From contig SIRV01000018.1 of NCBI GenBank assembly GCA_004366195.1, positions 1 to 10,322 of the forward strand: a stretch of DNA of 10,322 nt. The letters are read 5' to 3'. Under the pieces are notes generated by a model. It searched no databases and had not been told where the DNA came from. It saw only the letters and a list, made by a program, of their open reading frames with translations. Both the position numbers and the translations under genes were made by a program. Below, piece after piece: positions 6,074 through 10,322 of this stretch (its first letter is position 1; every line of letters begins with the position of its first letter). This stretch comes from Actinomycetota bacterium. Its GTDB lineage: Bacteria; Actinomycetota; UBA4738; HRBIN12.

Positions 6074-6523
6074 TCAGGGGCCCGGATCCTCGTTCGTCCC
6101 GCCCGCGATGAGCAGGAGCGCCTCGCGGAGGGTCTCGAACCGGCGGTCCCCGAGCTCGCGGCGGGTCCGGGCCTCGATCGCCGCGACGAGCCGCCGCACC
6201 TCGGCCGCGAGGCGACGGCCGCGCGCCGTCAGGCGCACGATCTTGGCGCGGCCGTCCTCCGGGTCGCGCACCCGGCGCACGTACCCGCGTTGCTCCAGCT
6301 CGTCGACGACGAGCATCATGCCCTGCTTCGTGACCCGGGCGCGGCGCGCGAGCTCGGTGAGGCGCGTGCCGGAGCGCCGGTCGATGTGGAGGAACACGGC
6401 GGCGTGGCCGGGGCGGACGTCGGGGTACCCGCGCTCCGCCAGGGCCGCGACGAGCTCGGCCCCGAGCGCCCGGTGGGCCTCGAGCAGCAGGCGGGAAAGA
6501 TCCGGCGCGGTCACGTCCGCCAC
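6074..6523 (-). CDS. MarR family winged-helix transcriptional regulator
   Basis: A 149-residue dimeric DNA-binding regulator. The N-terminal dimerisation helix spans about 8-30. The winged helix-turn-helix covers about 37-102: RLTELARRARVTKQGMMLVVDELEQRGYV (54-82) holds the recognition helix, and VRDPEDGRAKIVRLTARG (85-102) is the wing with the family's DxRxK-like core. A C-terminal dimer helix follows. No conserved cysteine sensor is seen, so a ligand-binding mode is more likely than thiol sensing. The start is a GTG with only a weak GGGGA upstream. It lies 30 bp after the ABC exporter stop on the same strand, so it is probably co-transcribed and likely controls the exporter. That link is an inference from position. 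Confidence 0.9.
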   Translation of the reverse strand: MADVTAPDLSRLLLEAHRALGAELVAALAERGYPDVRPGHAAVFLHIDRRSGTRLTELARRARVTKQGMMLVVDELEQRGYVRRVRDPEDGRAKIVRLTARGRRLAAEVRRLVAAIEARTRRELGDRRFETLREALLLIAGGTNEDPGP

Positions 6524-6553
6524 GATATCCCCGACGCGGGCCGGAGCGCCGCG

Positions 6554-8527
6554 CTACCCGAGGTCCGGTGAGCCCTCGGCGGTCCGCACCACCTCGCCGG
6601 AGGCGAGGATCACACCGTCCTCGCACTCGGCCTGGACGAGGCCCCCGCGGAACTGCTGCTCGTACAGGCGCGCGTAGAGCCCGCCGCGCTCGAGCAGCTC
6701 GGCGTGGGTGCCCTGCTCCACGATCCGGCCCCGGTCCACCACGAAGATCACGTCGGCCCGGAGGATCGTCGAGAGGCGATGCGCGATGGCGATCGTCGTG
6801 CGCCCCTCCATCAGCGGCTCCAGGGCCGCCTGGACCAGTCGCTCGGAGGTCGTGTCCAGGTTCGAGGTGGCCTCGTCGAGGATCAGGATGCGGGGGTCCT
6901 TCAGGATCACGCGGGCGATGGCGAGGCGCTGCTTCTCGCCCCCCGAGAGCTTGTAGCCGCGCTCCCCGACCACGGTGTCGTACCCGTCGGGCAGCTCGAG
7001 GATCCGGTCGTGGATGTTCGCGGCCCTCGCGGCGGCCTCGAGCTCCTCCTGGGTGGCGTCGGGCTTGCCGTACAGCAGGTTCCGACGCACGGTCGTGTGG
7101 AACAGGTACGTCTCCTGCGTCACGACCCCGATGAGGTCCCCGAGGGACTCGAGCCGGATCTTCCGCACGTCCACGCCGTCGATGGTGATGGCGCCGCGCT
7201 GCACGTCGTAGAGCCGCGGGATGAGGTAGGTGATCGTGGTCTTGCCGGCGCCGCTCGGTCCCACGAGGGCCGCGAGCTGTCCCGGCTCGATCCGGAAGCT
7301 GACGTCCTCGAGCGTCCACTCCCGCGGCGGGCCCGCGGGCGCGTCGGTCGGGCTGATCGGCGTGGCGCGGTCCCGCGGCTCCTCGTACCGGAACCAGACG
7401 TGGTCGAAGGCCACCTCGCCCCGGACCTCCGCGGGCCGGAGCGCGACCGCGTCCGGCGCGTCCCGGATCTCCGGCGGCAGGTCCAGGTACTCGAAGATGC
7501 GGTCGAACAGCGCCATCGAGGACTGGACCTCGGTCGAGACCTGGAGCATCGAGCCGATCGGGAAGAACAGCCGCGACTGGAGCGTGGTGAAGGACACGAG
7601 CGTCCCCGCGGTGATCGCGCTCGCCGGGTCGTCGCGGAGCACCCACCCCGCCACCAGGTACACGAGGGCGGGCGTGATGGAGAAGAACGTCCCCACGACC
7701 GCGAAGAAGGAGCGGCCGATCATCGTCTGGCGGATCTGCAGGCCCGTCAGGCGCTCGTTCTCGCGGCGGAACCGGTCCTCCTCGAACCGCTTGCGCCCGA
7801 AGGTCTTCGACAGCAGGATGCCGGAGACCGACAGCGTCTCCTCCGTCACCGCCGTGAGGTCGGCGAGGGTCTTCTGCGTGCTGCTCGCGATCTCGCGCCG
7901 GGCCCGACCGACCTTCGCCGTGAGCCACAGGAACACCGGCAGCATCGAGAGCGAGAGGACCGTGAGCTGCCAGGAGAGGAGGGCCATCGCGACGAGGGTG
8001 CTCGCGATCACGACCACGTTGGACAGGATGCTCGACATGGTGTCGGTGACGACGGTCTGCACCCCGCCGACGTCGTTCGCGAGACGCGATTGGATCTCGC
8101 CCGTCCGCGTCGTGGTGAAGAACCGGAGGGGCATCGCCTGCAGGTGCGCGTAGAGCGCGTTCCGCAGGTCCTGCATCACCCGCAGCCCCACGAGGTTCGC
8201 GAGGTACGTCTGCCCGACCCCGATGATCGAGGTCACGATGGGGATCGCGATCATGAGCCCCGCGAACACGTACAGGTTGTGCATGTTCGGGCACGCGGCG
8301 CCGTCGCAGCTGCCGGCGGGGTTGCCGAACAGCGCGCGGTCGAACACCAGCTTGATGAGGATGGGGTTCACGACCCCGAGGGCCGAGGTCGCGACGATCG
8401 CCAGCGCCACCAGCCAGACCTTGCCGCGGTACGGGCGGAAGGTGGCCACCACCCGCCGGACCGTCGAGCGGGAGATGGGGCGCCGGTCCTCCTCGGGGAT
8501 CGGCCGGAACATGCGGCCGTGACGCAT
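6554..8527 (-). CDS. ABC exporter half-transporter (fused membrane and ATPase domains)
   Basis: A 657-residue multidrug/lipid-type exporter subunit that should work as a homo- or heterodimer in the inner membrane. The transmembrane domain spans about 30-340, with six predicted helices. The ATPase domain spans about 370-628: Walker A GPSGAGKTT (423-431), Q-loop Gln471, signature LSGGEKQR (527-534), Walker B ILILDE (547-552) and H-loop His583. All catalytic residues are present. Oddities: a Cys-X4-Cys pair (Cys74, Cys79) in the first external loop, a Pro-rich insertion of about 18 residues (383-402) between the A-loop Tyr381 and the next strand, and a C-terminal tail of about 30 residues after the usual end. 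The ATG at 8527 follows TATCCT by 6 nt. The substrate is unknown; the downstream marR suggests an efflux role. Confidence 0.95.
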   Translation of the reverse strand: MRHGRMFRPIPEEDRRPISRSTVRRVVATFRPYRGKVWLVALAIVATSALGVVNPILIKLVFDRALFGNPAGSCDGAACPNMHNLYVFAGLMIAIPIVTSIIGVGQTYLANLVGLRVMQDLRNALYAHLQAMPLRFFTTTRTGEIQSRLANDVGGVQTVVTDTMSSILSNVVVIASTLVAMALLSWQLTVLSLSMLPVFLWLTAKVGRARREIASSTQKTLADLTAVTEETLSVSGILLSKTFGRKRFEEDRFRRENERLTGLQIRQTMIGRSFFAVVGTFFSITPALVYLVAGWVLRDDPASAITAGTLVSFTTLQSRLFFPIGSMLQVSTEVQSSMALFDRIFEYLDLPPEIRDAPDAVALRPAEVRGEVAFDHVWFRYEEPRDRATPISPTDAPAGPPREWTLEDVSFRIEPGQLAALVGPSGAGKTTITYLIPRLYDVQRGAITIDGVDVRKIRLESLGDLIGVVTQETYLFHTTVRRNLLYGKPDATQEELEAAARAANIHDRILELPDGYDTVVGERGYKLSGGEKQRLAIARVILKDPRILILDEATSNLDTTSERLVQAALEPLMEGRTTIAIAHRLSTILRADVIFVVDRGRIVEQGTHAELLERGGLYARLYEQQFRGGLVQAECEDGVILASGEVVRTAEGSPDLG

Positions 8528-8533
8528 GGAGCC

Positions 8534-8539
8534 AGGATA
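8534..8539 (-). promoter_or_regulatory. -10 box (TATCCT) of the ABC exporter-marR unit
   Basis: TATCCT on the minus strand, close to the TATAAT consensus, ending 6 nt before the ATG at 8527 with no Shine-Dalgarno between. This predicts a leaderless message. It lies in the 34-bp gap after the glycosylase gene, so the exporter can be transcribed independently of the upstream operon. Confidence 0.55.
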
Positions 8540-8561
8540 CGGCCGAGCCGCCTCCGACCGC

Positions 8562-9272
8562 TCAGCGCCTCGGGCACCCGGCGAGCGTCCGGGCCCGCTC
8601 CAGCACGGCCTCGAGCATCTCCGGCGTGAGCCGGCCGGTGAAGGTGTTCTGTTGGCTCGGGTGGTAGCTGCCGAGCAGGCGGTAGGGGCCGACGCTCGCC
8701 TCCGCCCCGTGCCCGAAGGCCGGCCGGGGCCGGGTCCGGTGCCCGAGCGCGGCGAGGGCCCGGAGCGCCCCGTCCCACGCGAAGGCCCCGAGCGCCACGA
8801 TCGCGCGCAGCTCGGTCAGGGCCGCGATCTCGCGGACCAGGAACGGCAGGCACCGATCGCGCTCCTCGGGGGTCGGGCGGTTCCCCGGCGGGGCGCAGCG
8901 GTTCACCGCCGCCACGTAGGCACAGCGGAGCTCGAGCCCGTCGTCGAGGGACACGGAGGTGGGCTGGTTCGCGAGCCCGACCCGGTGCAGGGCGGCGTAC
9001 AGCACGTCGCCCGAGCGGTCGCCGGTGAAGATGCGCCCGGTCCGATTCCCTCCGTGGGCGGCCGGGGCCAGGCCGAGGACGAGGACCCTGGCGGCCGGGT
9101 CGCCGAACCCGGGGACCGGCCGTCCCCAGTAGGTCTCGCCGGCGAACCGCCGGGTCTTCTCCCGGGCCACCCGCTCGCGCCAGGCGACGAGCCGGGGGCA
9201 GGCGCGGCAGGCCACGATCTCGTCCCGGAGCGCCTCGAGCTCGGAGCGTGCGTCCCGGCGCGAACGTCCCAT
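8562..9272 (-). CDS. Uracil-DNA glycosylase, family 5 (UDGb), 4Fe-4S type
   Basis: Removes uracil, and in characterised relatives also hypoxanthine and other deaminated bases, from DNA to start base excision repair. The 236 residues show family 5 motif 1 GLAPAAHGGNRTGRIFTGD (67-85), which lacks the Asp/Asn general base of families 1 and 2, and motif 2 HPSQQNTFTGRLT (204-216). Likely iron-sulfur ligands are Cys22 and Cys25 (CRAC) plus Cys126 and Cys141. Such enzymes are typical of high-GC and thermophilic lineages, where cytosine deamination is a burden. The ATG at 9272 begins 1 bp after the upstream stop (TGA-G-ATG) and has no clear Shine-Dalgarno, so translation is probably coupled to the upstream small gene. 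Confidence 0.94.
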   Translation of the reverse strand: MGRSRRDARSELEALRDEIVACRACPRLVAWRERVAREKTRRFAGETYWGRPVPGFGDPAARVLVLGLAPAAHGGNRTGRIFTGDRSGDVLYAALHRVGLANQPTSVSLDDGLELRCAYVAAVNRCAPPGNRPTPEERDRCLPFLVREIAALTELRAIVALGAFAWDGALRALAALGHRTRPRPAFGHGAEASVGPYRLLGSYHPSQQNTFTGRLTPEMLEAVLERARTLAGCPRR

Positions 9273-9273
9273 C

Positions 9274-9675
9274 TCAGACCCGGAGCGCCCGGAACCGGGC
9301 CTCGGCCTCCTCGAGGACCTCGAGGGGCGCCATGAGATCGCCGATCGTGCCGATCAGGGCCTCGAACCCCTCCGGCATCTCCGCGCGCAGGCGCAGCTCC
9401 TCGCTCATCCGCCGGCACTCCGCGATCGCGGCGTCCGCCCGTCGCCACTCACGTTCCAGGGGCGGCACCCGCCATCCCGGCATGCACCGGTCGGCCTCCC
9501 GCAGGCCCTCCTCGAACTCGAGGAGGCTCTCGGCGAGCGGGCGACCGGGCAGCCGGGTGCTCGGCACCGACTCGGCGAGCGCCGCCTTGCCGCGCTCCAG
9601 CGCCGCCACCGTCTCGGTGAACGCGGCGTAGGCCTCCTCCAGCTCCGCCGGCAGGCGCTTGCGTCGCAGGATCAC
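9274..9675 (-). CDS. Conserved-looking small helical protein of unknown function
   Basis: I do not recognise this family. The 133-residue protein is nearly all charged, amphipathic helix: about 8-37 (ELEEAYAAFTETVAALERGK), 46-64, 72-100 and 103-131. A turn around CMPGWRVPP (64-72) suggests a helical bundle or dimeric coiled coil. There is no signal peptide or membrane segment, and only two cysteines (64, 87). The start is the GTG at 9675, which overlaps the upstream stop in a GTGA arrangement, with a GGGGG stretch just before it; a longer frame starting at 9792 would lie inside the upstream gene. It is coupled upstream to the phosphodiesterase and downstream to the uracil-DNA glycosylase. The coupling supports it being a real gene. 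Confidence 0.78.
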   Translation of the reverse strand: MILRRKRLPAELEEAYAAFTETVAALERGKAALAESVPSTRLPGRPLAESLLEFEEGLREADRCMPGWRVPPLEREWRRADAAIAECRRMSEELRLRAEMPEGFEALIGTIGDLMAPLEVLEEAEARFRALRV

Positions 9676-10322
9676 CGCGACCCCCGGAAGGCGGCCAGGG
9701 CCGCGAGCGCCGCCCCGGGGTCGTTGGAGGCGATCGCATCGACCCCCCAGGCGAGGAGCTCCCGGACCCTCGCGGGGTCGTCCACCGTCCACGTCCCGAC
9801 GCGGACGCCGGCCGCGTGGGCCTCGGCCACGAACCCCGGACCGGCGGCCAGGAGCGCTCGGACCCCCGGGAGCACGAGGTCGTGGCCCTCATCGCGCGCG
9901 AGCGCGAGCGCATCTCGCGGATCCACGTGCTCGGTCGAGAGGATCCCGGTGGCCACCTCCGGCGCGAGCTCCCGCGCCCGGCGGACCGAGCGTGGGTTGA
10001 ACGAGACCACGAGCACCGGGCCCTCGAACCCCGAGCGCTCCACCTCGGCGAGGGCCGCCTCGACGATCGGCTCGCCGTCGGGGTCGTAGCCCGGCTCCCC
10101 CGGGATGCTCTTGATCTCCATCGCCACCGCGGCCCGGCCCGAGAGGCACGTCAGGGCCTCGGCGAGGGTCGGCACGCGCGCCGGCTCGTCCGCCGTCCCG
10201 GCCGAGAGCGCCGTCACCACACTCCCGAGCCGACGCCCACCGAGAAGGGAGTCCGCGGGATCGCGCGAGCAGCGGGAGGCGGGTCGGCAGACTGAGAGAA
10301 CAGCGACGAGGTGGCTGCGGAC
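9672..10322 (-). CDS. Glycerophosphodiester phosphodiesterase-like protein, C-terminal part (runs off the right edge)
   Basis: Enzymes of this TIM-barrel family cleave glycerophosphodiesters from phospholipid breakdown to glycerol 3-phosphate and an alcohol. Recognisable parts are VPTLAEAL, the metal-binding strand AMEIKSI, LVVSFNPRSVRRARELAPEV, and the C-terminal AHAAGVRVGTWTVDDPARVRELLAWGVDAIASNDP, ending in the family's WTVD...GVDAI..ND pattern. The N-terminal catalytic part (HR, ExD, HD) is not visible. The frame stays open to the window edge; the first start codon in frame is the GTG at 10220, but beginning there would remove half the active site, so the true start is probably outside. 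The stretch 10221-10322 has weaker third-position GC and only a faint match to the family. The stop overlaps the next gene by 4 bp (GTGA). Confidence 0.8.
   Translation of the reverse strand, partial: VRSHLVAVLSVCRPASRCSRDPADSLLGGRRLGSVVTALSAGTADEPARVPTLAEALTCLSGRAAVAMEIKSIPGEPGYDPDGEPIVEAALAEVERSGFEGPVLVVSFNPRSVRRARELAPEVATGILSTEHVDPRDALALARDEGHDLVLPGVRALLAAGPGFVAEAHAAGVRVGTWTVDDPARVRELLAWGVDAIASNDPGAALAALAAFRGSR

Noticed and set aside
6524..6553. GATATC palindrome before marR as an operator
   Set aside because: It is a 6-bp palindrome only, too short for a MarR site, with no extended symmetry and no -10 box beside it.
6045..8294. 749-residue minus-strand and 641-residue plus-strand frames over the ABC exporter
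   Set aside because: Both are Arg/Gly/Pro-rich shadows; Walker A, signature and Walker B lie in the 6554-8527 frame.
9676..9792. N-terminal extension of the 133-residue gene to 9792
   Set aside because: It would overlap the phosphodiesterase's WTVD...GVDAI region in another frame, and the added peptide is Gly/Arg-rich; the GTGA junction gives a better start.

Overview
The window is very GC-rich, with strong GC bias at third codon positions, tightly packed genes and no gap longer than about 70 bases. There are no RNA genes, insertion sequences or CRISPR repeats. Gene content and local style suggest an uncultured actinomycetote, known only from sequence. The supports are a DUF309 protein with an Arg/Pro-rich N-terminus, a family 5 uracil-DNA glycosylase, a MarR-type regulator, a bacterial scramblase-like protein, frequent GTG starts, and TAnnnT -10 boxes sitting directly before start codons. 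This placement is an inference from family resemblance. Both outer genes run off the window.

Left part (1-2101): pyrD (truncated) and pyrE are divergent around one symmetric -10 element. They encode the dihydroorotate dehydrogenase and orotate phosphoribosyltransferase steps of UMP synthesis. pyrE converges on, and overlaps by 4 bp, a two-gene minus-strand unit of a DUF309 protein followed by a class I methyltransferase. Middle (2157-5436): two plus-strand genes follow, an AI-2E family membrane protein and a cytoplasmic GH38 alpha-mannosidase related to MngB, each with its own apparent promoter. The mannosidase converges on and overlaps a minus-strand scramblase-like gene by 29 bp.

Right part (5408-10322): everything is on the minus strand. 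Reading in the direction of transcription: a glycerophosphodiesterase-like gene entering from the right edge, a 133-residue helical protein of unknown function, a family 5 uracil-DNA glycosylase, an ABC exporter half-transporter, a MarR regulator, and the scramblase-like protein. The first three are translationally coupled (GTGA overlap, then TGA-G-ATG). The exporter has its own promoter and probably carries marR behind it.

No novel defence or mobile system is visible. The most notable signal is regulatory. Five genes that head transcription units have a TAnnnT hexamer ending 6-9 nt before the start codon and no Shine-Dalgarno; a sixth (GH38) has a weaker xAnnnT match at the same distance. 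This predicts leaderless mRNAs. Genes inside operons instead have a Shine-Dalgarno or stop/start coupling. At pyrD/pyrE one 7-bp palindrome-like box (TATGCTA, or TAGCATA on the other strand) could fire both ways.
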